NCBI GenBank assembly: GCA_029851415.1 | Contig: CM056743.1 | Location: 117,954,305 to 118,018,304, forward strand | DNA length: 64,000 nucleotides | Direction: 5' to 3' | From: Eretmocerus hayati | Taxonomy: Eukaryota > Arthropoda > Insecta > Hymenoptera > Aphelinidae | In this document: in pieces, positions 36,313 through 50,100 of the stretch | Position numbering within the stretch: position 1 is the stretch's first letter | Layout of the letters: every line of letters begins with the position of its first letter | Position numbers and translations under genes: made by a program | Notes under the pieces: model-generated | The model's database searches: none | The model's input: only the letters and a program-made list of their open reading frames with translations | Told to the model about the DNA's origin: nothing

Positions 36313-36996
36313 GTACATCGGTCACCTAAATTCCATCTCTTTTACATCATGCAAAACTAACGTTTTTCGGCCCAGTGAATAAAAGAGTTTGTTAAAAATT
36401 CTTTTACAACCTTACTTATTCTGGTTAAAGATAACTCATGATCGAGCCGGTTGCGATATATGCTCGTTTCTCACTCGCGGAAATTCATCACAATACACCA
36501 TGACTCCCTGGAAAAGAGGAATAGCATTACTATCCCCGGCCCTTCATACACGTGATTATATGAGCAACGTGCTTTCAAGTCGACGACCACATCACGTTAT
36601 CCCTGTTCTGTTACACTCACGCATCTTCCTCGAGTTACGTGAAGTTGGCCCGCCACTTTGAGATGAATACATTGTTCATTGCCCCCGCTGGTCGCTCAGC
36701 TGTACGGGGGCTCGACTCGCGACGCGTTGCCGCTTTTGCGGCGCTTGCACACATTCTCACTCACTCACACACGCACACACACATACACACACACACAGAG
36801 TGTAACCCGTTCTCGAAGTTTCGTTTCGACTGTTTCTTTCGTAAATAAATGTATACCTATATTTACATTTTAGAGCATCCCAGCCGCCTGCCGGGATTCA
36901 TCAGAGGGGGGAGCCCGGGGAGCCTCCCGGTCGGGCGTTCGCGTGTGTGAGTCTGTTATACGCCTTACTCCGACGCAGTCCGACGTTGTGCGGTCC
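36313..36996. other. Unassigned sequence with CA repeat
   Basis: A (CA)n-rich tract lies at about 36760-36797. There is no recognisable gene. Confidence 0.45.
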
Positions 36997-36999
36997 TTA

Positions 37000-38464
37000 T
37001 AGCAAGGGAGCTGACGATTTTTTTTGTGCTAGACTCCGGGAGAGCTGAAAAAGAGATATGTTATGTGCGGCACCTTAACTAAGCCTTTGGCGTTGGTCGG
37101 CGATCTCGAAACCGATACGAACTATTTTTTATTGAATTTTTTATAATTTTTTCAAAAAAGTTCTTGTGCTATATGTTCGTATTTCTGTATTTTTCACAGA
37201 TGGTAGATTGCGATGTGTAATTACGAAAAAAAATGGTCGGCGATCCGTAACTTGTTACGAAGATGGTCAGCGCGAGGATTAAACAATTTTTTGTTACCAA
37301 CAAAATGGATTTTTGACAAAATTATAATTCAACCTCGTAAACTAATTGTTCTTATTTTGCACTACTTGAAAATCATAATTATTTAATTTGCACACAGTTA
37401 TGACATCTCCTGATGGCCACAGAACCTTGTGGCGCTTGTACAGGTGCGCCATTAAAATCGGATACCCAAAAAATCTGAAAAAACTCCATGATTCGTGTGA
37501 CGGCTTTAGTATTCAATATACATTTGCTCACCTCACTGCAAGGTCCAGAAATAGTATAGAAAAAGCTATGACCATTACCAGCATGTCGCTACATGACCCT
37601 TGAATGTTATTTTGACTTTTGCTCAAAATCTACGGCAGGTACAAATTTTTTTGTCAGGACCTTTTTTGTTCATTTTAAAATTGTCTACAAACTTATTCCT
37701 CGTCATTTTTCCTCTAAAATGAGCCCTTCCCGAGATACAAGCGTTCAAACACGGGAAAAGTATTTTTCCTGTATGTAAAGGAATAAAAATACCAATCTAG
37801 CCTATATCAACTTTATGCAACAAAGATTTTTGCTTAATTACAAGTGATTATCCATAATGGTGAAATTTCAGACGCAATGAAAGAATAATGCAATTGTACA
37901 GGGCTATCTATCAATACAAGGAAGTTTGAAAGGTGTAGTATTCTATCTCAATCGTGTTCTTCTTCTTCGATGTCAGTATCGCTGTTCTCGTCGCTACCAC
38001 CATCGGCCCTATATCTTCTATAATCGATATCATACAGTAGGTCTGCGTCCTCATCCTCCGAGCTTGAAGACGTCTCTTCATCATCACCTGTACAGTAAGA
38101 TAATGATGGTTGGCAAAAAATAGTGAGCGAAAAAGTTCAGATGAAATGGAATATTTTCATACAGTTTCATCTATTCTACCAAAAAAGCTCTTAAGAGGGA
38201 TGTTGCTAACGTGAACGATCTTTTTTGCACCGATATCCATCGTAAGGTCCAGACGGAATTTTGGTCCAGTGGGTCCAAAGATGTTGAAAGTAGAGTTGTT
38301 GGTGACAATTTTTTTTCCCCCTAATAGAAACTTCATTTGAATAATGTCTCATGAATTTCCAAAATAATTGGTATCGGCCAATGGAATTACGATCGAGAGA
38401 AAGTATACCTTTAGGCCATTGAACTTGAGAAAAATGAGTCGTAGGGGAAGTTCCAAGAGGAGAA
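37000..38464. repeat. Left arm of the long inverted repeat
   Basis: It matches the complement of 40744-42210. The frame at 37388-37603 (plus) is the same as 41822-41607 (minus). In this arm the frame corresponding to 40670-41053 is disrupted. Confidence 0.92.
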
Positions 38465-38682
38465 TAGTACATTTCGATCCAAGGGCGTAAAACGTTTTAT
38501 TCGCGTCCGAGTGATGGGTTTCCGGCCCGAGCCGCAGGCGAGGGTCGGAACCATCACGAGGATGCGAATAATAGGTTTTACGGCCGTGTATCTAACTATA
38601 CTTTTCGATAAACTGTGAGTAAAAGTCGACAAACTGTGCGCAAAGTGCACTTTTACGCACAGTGTATCGAAAACAATATTAA
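38465..38682. repeat. Foldback miniature repeat, copy 2
   Basis: An inverted copy of 18690-18905, with the same hairpin of GGCCGTAAAAC and GCGAATAA words. It starts exactly where the left inverted arm stops. Confidence 0.75.
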
Positions 38683-39406
38683 CTCATTGTCACCTGGATT
38701 GACCCATTCATTCCATCATCTTGGGACTCACTTTTGAGTGCAAAATAGCCTACAAAAAAATTTGGAGTGCATGTGATTGACGGAAAATAGTGTCAAAATT
38801 TGAAATATGTGATAAAACATTCTATGTGAAGCGCTCCTGAAGACCTACATTCATATTTTTGGCAAGAAATACGATTTTTCTTATTCAAAAATGTGCTCAC
38901 GTGGCATTGTGGCACCCGAAATTTATACCTATGGCTCTAGGGGGTTAAAAATACGTGTTATTGGTTCCTGGACTACAAAATCAATGGGTCAGACAAATAC
39001 TTAGAGATGAATCTGGGACCAAGATATCGACCGAAACTAAAAGAGATTTTGAAACGCCTTTTCATCCTCATCAAAATCTCGGGGGTTGGAATTCCGTGCT
39101 GACTAATCACGATTTTTTTGAGAATATCTATCGGCTGGTTGAGCCAGAATTTCAATGCAGTGGATTTGGGAATGATTTTGATGGAGCTTTTGGAGGAAAT
39201 TTCGATTTTTTTGTATTATGTAACAATTAAAGAAAGCACAAATCAATTGCCTGTCTGAAGGAGCTAAAATACAATCCGTAGGCTTCATGGCCACTATTGC
39301 CCTTAAATCAGGCAAAATTCCGATTTCAGGGGGATGGTGAGGGAATCTCGAATGATAGGAGGGATAGGGAAAATAGCGGAACGGCTATCGAGGCTGACAA
39401 AGGGAA
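38683..39406. other. Unassigned centre of the inverted-repeat element
   Basis: The frame at 38955-39230 and its antisense have no recognisable motif. Confidence 0.4.
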
Positions 39407-39719
39407 CACCAACCTTGCAGACCCTGCGACTTGACGAAACTTTGAGAATTTCTTGTTTTGGTGAAAAATGAAGATACCCGGAAGGGTTTCGTCCAATGGG
39501 CCTCTCATCCCGAGATACAGCTATGGAGATTAGCATTGTCCATTTAGGCCTAGGTTAAGATGACACATATATAGATATACTGACAATGATAACCTCCATG
39601 GCTGTATCTTAAGACAGGGGAAAGCCCATTGGATTAGACCCTTGGAGATAGCTTCATTTTACACAAAAATAGGGTGATTCCCAAAGTTTCGTCAAGATCC
39701 AGGACCCGCTAGGTTGGTG
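39407..39719. mobile_element. Hairpin miniature element, second family member
   Basis: The arms start CACCAACCTTGCAGACCC and end AGGTTGGTG. They are complementary over about 140 bp, sharing TTGACGAAACTTTG, CCAATGGGC and GAGATACAGCTATGGAG. It is the same family as 24249-24576 and 45336-46622. Confidence 0.75.
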
Positions 39720-40743
39720 CACCTCCTCGCGAGTTCGACCGAAAAAGTGACTACTCTTTGTCGCAGTCACCTTCTCCAATAATAACTGAAAACTCTGTAA
39801 CAACTATCAGAAGCATAATTTATATAGACAGCCTTTCCAAATTCCAGGTGCAAATGCCCAGTCGGTAGAGATAGACTGTAGTGAACTATGGAGAGGGCGA
39901 TGATGGAATTTACACGGACTCATATTTTGGAAGAAAGCGAAAAACCCAAAAGATCTCTAATTTTATAATTTTCATGCCATTTGAGGCGATGCGGTACCCG
40001 CACACCGTGCACTAAATTCGTTGGGATTTCGTGAATATACATGACACTGATGAAATCCAAATATGCTTGACTTTTTTAGGTGCAAAATCATGGGTTTGTA
40101 CTCTCTGGCACTGTACGACGGAATGCTATATTCTATCGTCGCAGTGGACGGGCTCACATACGTTCTCGATACGGACAAGTAAAATTTGGAGCTCTTGATA
40201 ATCTTTGACACGTTCACTGCAGCAAGTTCCACAAAATGAACCCGTCGTTTGTATGTACATCGGTAGTTTCGTGGAAACTTCGATATTTGGGTTTTGAAAA
40301 TGTGCCAGGCCTAAATCTCACTTCCAAAGCTTCTAAGATGTATTTTTTGACTCTTTGAAAAATATGATGTATGAATAAACTCGCGCATGGATGTGAATTT
40401 TCCCCCTTATCGGTACCACAAGGATAACATGGAGAGACGCGGTAGCGTCACACGGATCTGACATTTTGAAGCAACACACGGACCTGAAATTTCGCCACTA
40501 AAATTGATCTCACGGCCAAAGGGTTTGAGCTACAGCTTCGGGGTTTTGAAATTGTAATTAGACCATCACATACTTTGGAAAAAAGTGACTAGATCCTTTG
40601 TAGTCTTGCAATTAGGGGTCACACTAATACCACACTGACCTGACATAAAAATTTAGCAATACTAGATTTTTGCGGAAACGTCCTCCCCAAAGTGTGGAAA
40701 TTAATCTTTTTCTATATTTGGGTGTATGGAAAAGTTGCGGTGG
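39720..40743. other. Unassigned centre of the inverted-repeat element
   Basis: No gene or repeat recognised. Confidence 0.4.
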
Positions 40744-42210
40744 TTCTCCTCTTGGAACTTCCCCTACGACTCATTTTTCTCAATTTCAATGGCCTAAAGG
40801 TATACGTTCTCTCGATCGTAATTCCATTGGCCGATACCAATTATTTTGGAAATTCATGAGACATTATTCAAATGAAGTTTCTATTAGGGAAAAAAAAAAA
40901 ATTGTCACCAACAACTCTACTTTCAACATCTTTGGACCCACTGGACCAAAATTCCGTCTGGACCTTACGATGGATATCGGTGCAAAAAAGATCGTTCACG
41001 TTAGCAACATCCCTCTTAAGAGCTTTTTTGGTAGAATAGATAAAACTGTATGAAACTATTCCATTTCATCTGAACTTTTTCGCTCACTATTTTTTGCCAA
41101 CCATCATTATCTTACTGTACAGGTGATGATGAAGAGACGTCTTCAAGCTCGGAGGATGAGGACGCAGACCTACTGTATGATATCGATTATAGAAGATATA
41201 GGGCCGATGGTGGTAGCGACGAGAACAGCGATACTGACATCGAAGAAGAAGAACACGATTGAGATAGAATACTACACCTTTCAAACTTCCTTGTATTGAT
41301 AGATAGCCCTGTACAATTGCATTATTCTTTCATTGCGTCTGAAATTTCACCATTATGGATAATCACTTGTAATTAAGCAAAAATCTTTGTTGCATAAAGT
41401 TGATATAGGCTAGATTGGTATTTTTATTCCTTTACATACAGGAAAAATACTTTTCCCGTGTTTGAACGCTTGTATCTCGGGAAGGGCTCATTTTAGAGGA
41501 AAAATGACGAGGAATAAGTTTGTAGACAATTTTAAAATGAACAAAAAAGGTCCTGACAAAAAAATTTGTACCTGCCGTAGATTTTGAGCAAAAGTCAAAA
41601 TAACATTCAAGGGTCATGTAGCGACATGCTGGTAATGGTCATAGCTTTTTCTATACTATTTCTGGACCTTGCAGTGAGGTGAGCAAATGTATATTGAATA
41701 CTAAAGCCGTCACACGAATCATGGAGTTTTTTCAGATTTTTTGGGTATCCGATTTTAATGGCGCACCTGTACAAGCGCCACAAGGTTCTGTGGCCATCAG
41801 GAGATGTCATAACTGTGTGCAAATTAAATAATTATGATTTTCAAGTAGTGCAAAATAAGAACAATTAGTTTACGAGGTTGAATTATAATTTTGTCAAAAA
41901 TCCATTTTGTTGGTAACAAAAAATTGTTTAATCCTCGCGCTGACCATCTTCGTAACAAGTTACGGATCGCCGACCATTTTTTTTCGTAATTACACATTGC
42001 AATCTACCATCTGTGAAAAATACAGAAATACGAACATATAGCACAAGAACTTTTTTGAAAAAATTATAAAAAATTCAATAAAAAATAGTTCGTATCGGTT
42101 TCGAGATCGCCGACCAACGCCAAAGGCTTAGTTAAGGTGCCGCACATAACATATCTCTTTTTTAGCTCTCCCGGAGTCTAGCACAAAAAAAATCGTCAGC
42201 TCCCTTGCTA
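40744..42210. repeat. Right arm of the long inverted repeat, with protein-like segments
   Basis: It complements 37000-38464. On the plus strand an open frame (to 41053) reads FSQFQWPKGIRSLDRNSIGR and TFNIFGPTGPKFRLDLTMDI. After a possible intron, ending in CTGTACAG at about 41122, an acidic tail follows (EETSSSSEDEDADLLYDIDY ... EEEEHD) to a TGA at about 41263. This looks like the C-terminal part of a real protein captured in the arm, but I do not recognise the family. Confidence 0.7.
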
Positions 42211-42213
42211 TTA

Positions 42214-45200
42214 GATTTTTTCAAAACACCCGAGTTTGAACTGTATCGTCGATATTGCAGTCTCACAGAATCAAATGAATGAAGCATTTTTGGAAGATTT
42301 TTTCAAAGATGAACGATTCCACCGAAACTAGATTTGACGATTAAAAAGTTTTATCGTATAAAGGCACATGAATAAAGTCAGTCTGCAAAAACGTTCAGAG
42401 TCAATTCATCACTCCGAGAACATATCAATAAATAACTCCAACATATGGACATTGCCGATTGAATTTGAAAAAACAACAACAGTCTGACTCGAGATTTTGT
42501 GTCTTGTAGTAGACACGAGGGTAGACAAGGCTCTATGTTTCATGTTTCTACTCTTATTTCCACTGGTGACTAATGAGATCTACCAATACCCTGGTAGAAA
42601 TTGTGAGCATTTTTTGGCCAGAAACTGGCCAAGTTTAACCTAATTGCATTGTGACTACATCTATATATTGCATGGGTGGCCAAAAAAATTGGTCACATTT
42701 CTACCAGGCTAGGGTTTTTACTTTTGAGATGGAATACCTTTCCCAGAGCTGCTCAACGAGAAGAAGGAGGAAACGTACACTCGAGGGTAAAGCAGAGTTG
42801 TTGATTGAACTGCGATCAAGGGCTAATTGCATTTTTTTTGTTCCGTGTACGTCATTCCACATATTTAACACAATGTTCGAGCTTTATTCGTCAATCAAAT
42901 CTTCTATTCTTTATGAATAGTACTACTGATTTTTTTCATTTTTTTCTAGCTTCTCTTATACTTTGTAGATTGGAAAACTCGTGAACATTCATTTTTATGA
43001 TCCGCGAAATCCTGTTAAGTTGCTCACGGTGGATACAATTACCTAATAAAATGATGAAATGGCTGTGGCCAAAATGATATCCAAAGTGACTCAACTCACC
43101 CATAACTAAAAGAATACGCAAATTTGTTTATGTATCTAAAGTCCATACGAAATCTCTCCTCTGATGATGAGTACCCGTCATTTCACTAAACTAGTACTCA
43201 ATTTGATACAGGTGCTAATTCATAGAATATGTACCCAGTGAATCATATTATAAGGAGTAGAATTTGAGATAGATTGAAAATCATGCACATTTTGCGATAG
43301 TGAGACCAACATTCTCATTAAAAACATGAACGTTTCACCCAAGATATTTTCATGTCAAATTATGATATATTATTACTTCTTGGCCACTGGTATGCTAGTC
43401 AACAGTCACACTTTCAAAGAGACAATTTATTCTGAGTGTCTCATCTAATTAATTTTAAATGCCATCAAAATCCGTCTATGCGACTAATTTGAAATTTGCT
43501 TTGAAGCTTTGCCCGAGGTATTACCAAAATCTACCAAAAAAGTAATAAGATATCATAATTTGGACTTCCCGCGCGCAATAAGGTCATTCATACCAATTGA
43601 GTACCAAATGACTTGAATATTTTCATTCCGTTCCTGAAATAGGCTAGATTAATTTAAAACAAGATTAAATGACAGAAGAACTGATTTGCCAACAGCCCGT
43701 GTCAATTAATCCATCAAATATTAGACTATACAGGTGTCTATCCGCGCATGTAAATGCCAAAGTGTTGAATAAATATTAAAAGGTCGATTGAACTAATAAG
43801 ATCGTTTGGGTTTCAACGTGAGAACTCAGACATTTGACGATAAGATTATTTCCGGCTTCGATCACACACATTTTTTCCATTCAACAAACTGCAACCGAGG
43901 AGAGCGACCAGGTGCGACAGTTCAAACGCAGAGTTCATCAAACTCCACTCTTAGCCCATGGCCTCGCCGCCACCATTACGAGAAACCGTGGTGATTTTTT
44001 TTGACATTAGCTAATATCTCAAGAACGTGTTGATCTTCGGGCTCTACGCAAGAGGAAGAAAATTCGATAGAAACATGAGACACTCAATAGAGTTTTTCGA
44101 CAAGATGCGTGTTAGGGGATGCGTCCTTTGGAAACCTGAGACGCTCGTAGGGCAGAGAAAGAGGGAAGAATTTGTGGGCGGAGTGAGAAAAGTTGGCGAT
44201 CACTTGCGCACCATTTTCCCTCTGTGACGCGTCTCACTCAGAAAATTCGTTACGAGGTAACCGCGGATGACGTGGCGCAGGCTCAACGCAGCATTCATGC
44301 CAACTCTCGTCTAGTTACGAATTTTTTTATTCATAATCATGGTGCTTCCTAAAACGCGTTTCTTCAAGTAGAAAATCTTTCTGCATTCATTTTCAGAGGG
44401 AAAGTAGAAAATGTTGATTGATGATTCAAATAGAAAACTTTGAAGAGTGTGTATGAACGGAGGCATCTCGGGAGGCATTGACTTCATTCGACGATAAATT
44501 CTATCATTGTAACAAATTTTAAACAAATAATTTTTCCTGCTATGCTTACCAAGTAAAAATGTGCCGAGTGGCAATAAAAGGTGTTGATGCGGAATGCATC
44601 AAATAAGATCCTTGGTTTGGAGGCCATAGATGAAAGTGGTATGGAGGTCCACGTGCTTATTTAACGTGGAGTATCCATAGACATAATTCGACGATGAGCT
44701 CGAATAGACGATAGAGTCATGTCTCTTGATTCTCAACTACATAATACATCACAGGAACGACAAAACCACCTCACCGAGTGTGGATGAGGGATTTCTGTCT
44801 TGACTGACGCAGAACACACACTCTATTAGAGTGTTGCTTTCATAGCCACATTATGCTGACTTAACTGAAACTCAAGCATTTTCAAAATTCCTTGTTACGA
44901 AAGATCGCACCTTAACAATCGTGGTATGAATTGGCAATGATCGAATCAAGACTCAATGAGTTCAGCCTGCGATGGAAACATCTCATTTACCCACATTTTC
45001 CAAACAATTTTGTAATGCATGATTCGAACGTAAGGTATTCATACGATGAAAATTTGCCTAGAAATCGCATTTCATGAGAGAAAATTCTCGGAAGAAATGC
45101 GAATGCATCATTTCAAATCAAAGGTCGAACTCAAACATGGGAAGGTGTCGAAATCGATCCAGTCATAATATGAGAATTCGGCCAGAAACAGAATATATCT

Positions 45201-45335
45201 ACAATAATGAAGCTATCTCTCAGCTTTATTCGACATTTTTTATTGCTACTGACTCATTTAATTTTGGAAAGTCCAGCTCCGCCTCAGCTATTTTAGAGTA
45301 TCGAATGCAGCTACGATGGATGTTTTTATTATCTT
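42214..45335. other. Unassigned intronic sequence
   Basis: Scattered short frames (for example 42651-42920 and 44027-44227) have no recognisable domain. No tandem or inverted repeats stood out. Confidence 0.4.
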
Positions 45336-46622
45336 ACAAGGAGAGGTCCAACCTTGTGGAACACGGATCTTGATGAAACTTTGGGGATGATCTTGTTTTG
45401 GTGAGAAATGGAGGTATCTCCAAGGGTTCAATCCCATGGGCCTCCTATCTCGAGATATAGCTATGAAGATTAGCATTGTTAGTATGTCTATATAAGGTAA
45501 GTGTAACCAACTTGCCTCTGTACCCAACTTGCCCCCATATGCCGATCTCGGGGATGAGCGCTCCTTGGCCTCCCGGCAAATTTTTTTCTACGTTTGTTAT
45601 GTTGAAATATGAGAAAGTGAGTAGTTTGCGTCAGCCCCGAATCATTTCTCTGTTCTCCAGAAAATCTAAAGTGATTTTTCTATTTTTCGTTATTGCTTAG
45701 CTAAGAAAGCACCGAGGAAATTGCGTTCAGTAAAATCGGTGCCAAATTCTTTGAGTTAAACCAATTTTGACGTACCTTAGTGCATTCGATTCCTTGTTTC
45801 AAGACCTTCAAAATCCATTTTCCAAAATTGCAAAGAATATGGAGTTGTTTTATGTGCAAAACACGGAGACGATTCGTAAGCAAGAATGCCAACATTAGAG
45901 TGTACCTAACATGCCCCCATATGTTTATCTCGAAAGGGCGTGCGGAACGACTTTGTTTACCACTCAGAACGTGTTTATCACGTCAAAATGGGTCAGAAAT
46001 AGTGTTTCGAACCACCGAAAAGCTCCAAATGTGCATGCACGGCGATAAAAACACTTTATCGCTGATTTCCATCATTTATTTCAGAAGAATTGAGACAGTT
46101 CGTCTCCAATCAATCCAAATTGGACGTAGTTTAGTGCATTTTAAAGGTTTTTGAACAAGCTTCAAATCGAGCTAAAGCACGTTGAAAATCGTTGAAGTAA
46201 ACCAAAGTTATTAAGAAAAAGACTTAATGGGGGCAAGTTGGGTACACACATTTGTAAACTCTCGAAAATCTCCTTTTGGGAGAATTCAAACAGTTTGGCT
46301 CCAGTTGGTTCAAATTGAATGTACCTTAACTTATTTTGAAGGTCTTGAGACAAGCTTCAAAATGAGCTAAGGTACGTTGGAAAATATTGAGATGGGTCAG
46401 AGTTATTAAGAAAATGGCTTAATGGGGGCAAGTTGGGTACACTGACCTTATACGACTTTTCAGCATGGGCCTATATTGGCAATGCTAATTTCCATAGCTG
46501 TATCTCTGGATAGGAGGCCCATTGGATTACATTCTTGTAGATACCTTCATTCTTCACCGAAACAAGAGGATTCCCAGAGTTTGAGCCAAATTCAGGACCC
46601 GCAAGGTTGGACCTCCCCTTGT
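45336..46622. mobile_element. Hairpin miniature element split by a TA-flanked element
   Basis: The outer arms ACAAGGAGAGGTCCAACCTTG (45336 on) and its complement (to 46622) enclose about 160-bp inverted repeats with TCTCGAGATATAGCTATG and GATTAGCATTG words. They belong to the family at 39407. A second element (45495-46448) sits in the loop. Confidence 0.8.
45495..46448. mobile_element. TA-flanked miniature element, copy 2
   Basis: The same family and orientation as 2084-3043, with closely matching sequence throughout and TA at 45493-45494 and 46449-46450. The left end here reads AGGTAAGTGTAACCAACTTG and the right end GGGTACACTGACCT, so both have a few substitutions. Confidence 0.85.
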
Positions 46623-49600
46623 TAGTCAGTAACCAGTGAATGATAGAGCAATTTCGCTTGAAACATGCCTCACTTCCATCGCACTAAGAAAAATCAAACA
46701 GCCAAATCGAATGAAGTATTTGCAACAATATTCTTTTTGAACCCGTCATGAAGTCGTGAACCTAAGATCATACACCCTGATTTGAGGTGCGATATTTTTC
46801 GCAATCTCTGCTGCACTAGAGTGATTATCCAATGCAGCTGCTTGGTGTGTGAATCAATAAACTTGTAATGCGTTCTAGTTAAATGTTTAATCAATAAGAT
46901 ACTGCAGGATTACTTTCGATTACAAAGTGATACAAAGTGTATGTGATGCTTATTAAGAGTTAAAAAAGCCGATGAGCCCGAGCTAGTGTTGTATGCTCGG
47001 CGGCTGCATCGCTCGAAGTGTCGAAGATCGCATGACACAAGTGGCTTGGGAGCGTCGTCGACTAAAAAATGCTGAATTTCTATTGGTTAAAAAATCTAGC
47101 CAATCAGGCAAAAATAAGCAGGGATGGAGCCGGGAAGGCTCATGGTCAATATCTCTCACTGCAACGTACTCACACGGTTGTAATAAAACTCAAAGTAACG
47201 ACTTTACTGGGAGGAAATGTAAATTGTTGCCAGATTTGCCATGATATGGTGATTGAAGCAGTGAAACTTTATATATGGAGGGTTGGAAAATTTGCTTTAG
47301 AGAAGGAAAAGGCGCACATCTGCGCCGCAATCGAAATTTCCGACATGACTGATCCCGGTTCCGAGACCTTCGCCGAAATGCAAGATTTGTGCACTCACAG
47401 ATGCACATGTGTCTACGACGCTCCTTATATATCCTTCAACGAATATATTGTCGAACGTGAAACTGAAATTCTTCAGAAAAAACTCAATTCAAGGTTTCCT
47501 ACGGAACACACCCCAAGCCAATCAATGGATTTTCTGGTGCCTTTGCTTCGTGAGCATTGTTATAAACTCAAGTCCTAATGAGATGTTGGACTCGAAAGTG
47601 AGTTTCAATTTTTTTAATTGGGAACAACCTGTATCGGTGAAAAAATCGAAGCATTGGTCCAAAATACTCGAAATAAGCACAACGTAAGCTTGAGTTAAAC
47701 GTTGAAAAAAATTCTACGAAGATGAGAGCTGAGCCGCAAGAGGACCGGCCAGTAACAGAGAGCAAGTCAGTTTGACGAACAAAGGGATCCATGTCGAGCA
47801 GCGCGGACGGTACCACCCCCGGGTGGAAAGCAGAAGAGGAACAGACAGAAATACCTGACAAGATACATACAGAGCTTACGAGGTAGAACAAGAGTGAGCT
47901 GTCCAGTGCATGGCTATGGTAAAAGTCTCTGAGAACGAGTCGATATACCGTCAGTATGATGTACTGGTACCATCGTTGACCCACCTTGCGGGCTGGCGAC
48001 TCCCCTTTTGGAGAGCGCATACAACCAAACAATAAGAATCAACATATCGATCGCAATCGATAAGACGTGCGCTCTTCCTTTTTTTGTTGGCAATGCCAGC
48101 ATCGAGTCGAGAGACAATGAATGTGCTTCAAGATGCAGGTAAGCCACGTAGGTATCTTTCGCAAGGATTTCGGGAACAAAGGCGACCTTGTTACCCAGCA
48201 ACAACGCACTCTTTCCAGTAAAAATCCAGTTTTGGTCGGGATTGATCCAGGGTTACAAATCGGTCGAATTCGGTGCTTTTCTAATATGCTGAATCTGTCT
48301 CTCCGCACTAAGCTTGCGTTCGAATGCATGAATCTTTCACAAAATGTTTTTCTCTTAAGGGAGTAACCTCGGTAGAAGATCCACCGATCAGATTTTGATC
48401 AAACTTGGCAGAGATAAGTATTTGCGTGTCAATTAGACACAGTCAAAATTTCACGAGCATTGGCTACCCCTGAGTTAAACCATCAGCATAAACATTTTTA
48501 GAGGTTATGCACGCTGTCTTATGGGGCATCGCGATGATTATTAGACTATAAAAGACTGACCGATCAGTTTTTGTCCAAATCTTGCTCACTTATATATCTT
48601 AATACAAAGAACGTGCTCGAACTTTTTTTCAAGCTTTGGTTAGCTTGGAAAAAAGTTCTGATTAATTTTCAGCGTGAAGTCACGAATAAGTCACAATTAA
48701 GACAAATTCGCCCATAATCAGGGATTGATATTTCATGATTCGTGAGTCGGATGCTTATGTAAGTTTATGTGAGGGTGTATTGAGATCTGATTAACTCATA
48801 AGACACACATGTAGGTAAATTTGTGAAAGTTGAAAAAAGTCGATCAATTTGACTCACGCGGTACCGAGGTTACTCCCTTAAACCAATTTTTTACTTACTA
48901 CTTTAATAAATAATGGATTATGTTGTGCTTGAATGACATTCGATTTTGAATGCGTCAAATTTTGCTCAAGTATTTAGATTTATGTTTCGACCTGATGTTA
49001 TACAAAAAATTAAGACTTCCGGTTTCGATTTGTGTGGACTCATTCTGAAAAAGGGTCTTGCAACATTTTTCAAAGTTATTTCAGACCGCTTTGGGATAAC
49101 TGGCATATACTCTTACCCTCGTATTTCTGAACCAATGTTAGTTGTGAAGCATTGTGGTTTCCATCTAAATCATATTTCTCCTTGTTGTTATCAAATTGAT
49201 CACAGATCGATATATTTCAGTTTGTATCAAAAACTTGTCAAAAAGCTTTCCAGATTCAGTACGGAGAAATGAATGAGCTAATGGATAAAAATGTAAAAAC
49301 CGAAAGATCAAATCCCAACTTTCTGGGTCGACAATATAACGTTAACCCAAGATACCCTTGAAGACGAATGTTTCGAAGCAGCGAGCAGCTGATGCCTTGG
49401 TCATATAAAATGTGTGCAAACGAGGGCGCTCTCGTTTCTGATCAGCTGGCGCACCTGTCGCGCGACAGCTCGGTACTGATGCACTGAACCTGCAGACTCG
49501 AGTAAACGATTCCAACCGCCTCGCAACACAATCTCAAAATGAGCGTGAGAAAAAATGGTTTATGAAAGTCCACGTTCACTTTGAGCTGCAAGTATTCTTA

Positions 49601-50100
49601 GTGGATATTACTTTTGCGTACATGCAATTTTTTGGTAAAACAACTAACCAAATGACTGATTACGCATCCAATGTAGTTGTTCAACTCTATAAGAAATCAG
49701 ATTTTTATGCATGAGATACCTCACGCAAGCTTCTCTGAAAGATGATTGGAAAGAAACTCACAGCTGGTTCTCAAATGAAAGTGTTATGCGTATAGTGCTA
49801 CATCTCACTAGTGCCCATGACAAATAGCAACATTTGCAGTAACGAAAATGATAACTTTTCGTAATAAATGACCAATTTCTCAAAAGACGGCTGAATACCG
49901 CCATACCCTTGATCTTTATCACAAATATCAATATTGTATAATACTTACAACTATTTACTAATTTACGTAGTAGAAGATTGACAGTTCCCCTTACCTGCAA
50001 AAGAAATGGAATCATTAATCTTGAGCAATTGATAAGGTTCAAAGTTGGGGCAATGTTTTTTGAAACGCATCTCGATGATCATTTTTTTTAATGATTTTAT
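46623..50100. other. Unassigned sequence with one longer open frame
   Basis: The longest frame is 47069-47578 on the plus strand (169 codons), with several cysteines and a mixed charge pattern, but no family I recognise. A frame at 48204-47914 on the minus strand contains a short hydrophobic run. Both may be chance. Confidence 0.35.

Larger units (their letters stand above)
37000..42210. mobile_element. 5.2-kb element with 1.47-kb inverted arms and TTA duplication
   Basis: The outer ends read TAGCAAGGGAGCTGACG and its complement. TTA lies outside both (36997-36999 and 42211-42213). The arms (37000-38464 and 40744-42210) are nearly identical, with only scattered differences. The 2.3-kb centre holds older repeats (38465-38682 and 39407-39719). 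A 3-bp TTA duplication fits PIF/Harbinger or CACTA-type insertion, but the very long arms are unusual and no transposase is seen. Confidence 0.8.

Noticed and set aside
47069..47578. 169-codon open frame as a gene
   Set aside because: I recognise no family, promoter or splice context. The length is possible by chance in 64 kb, so it is kept only as a note.
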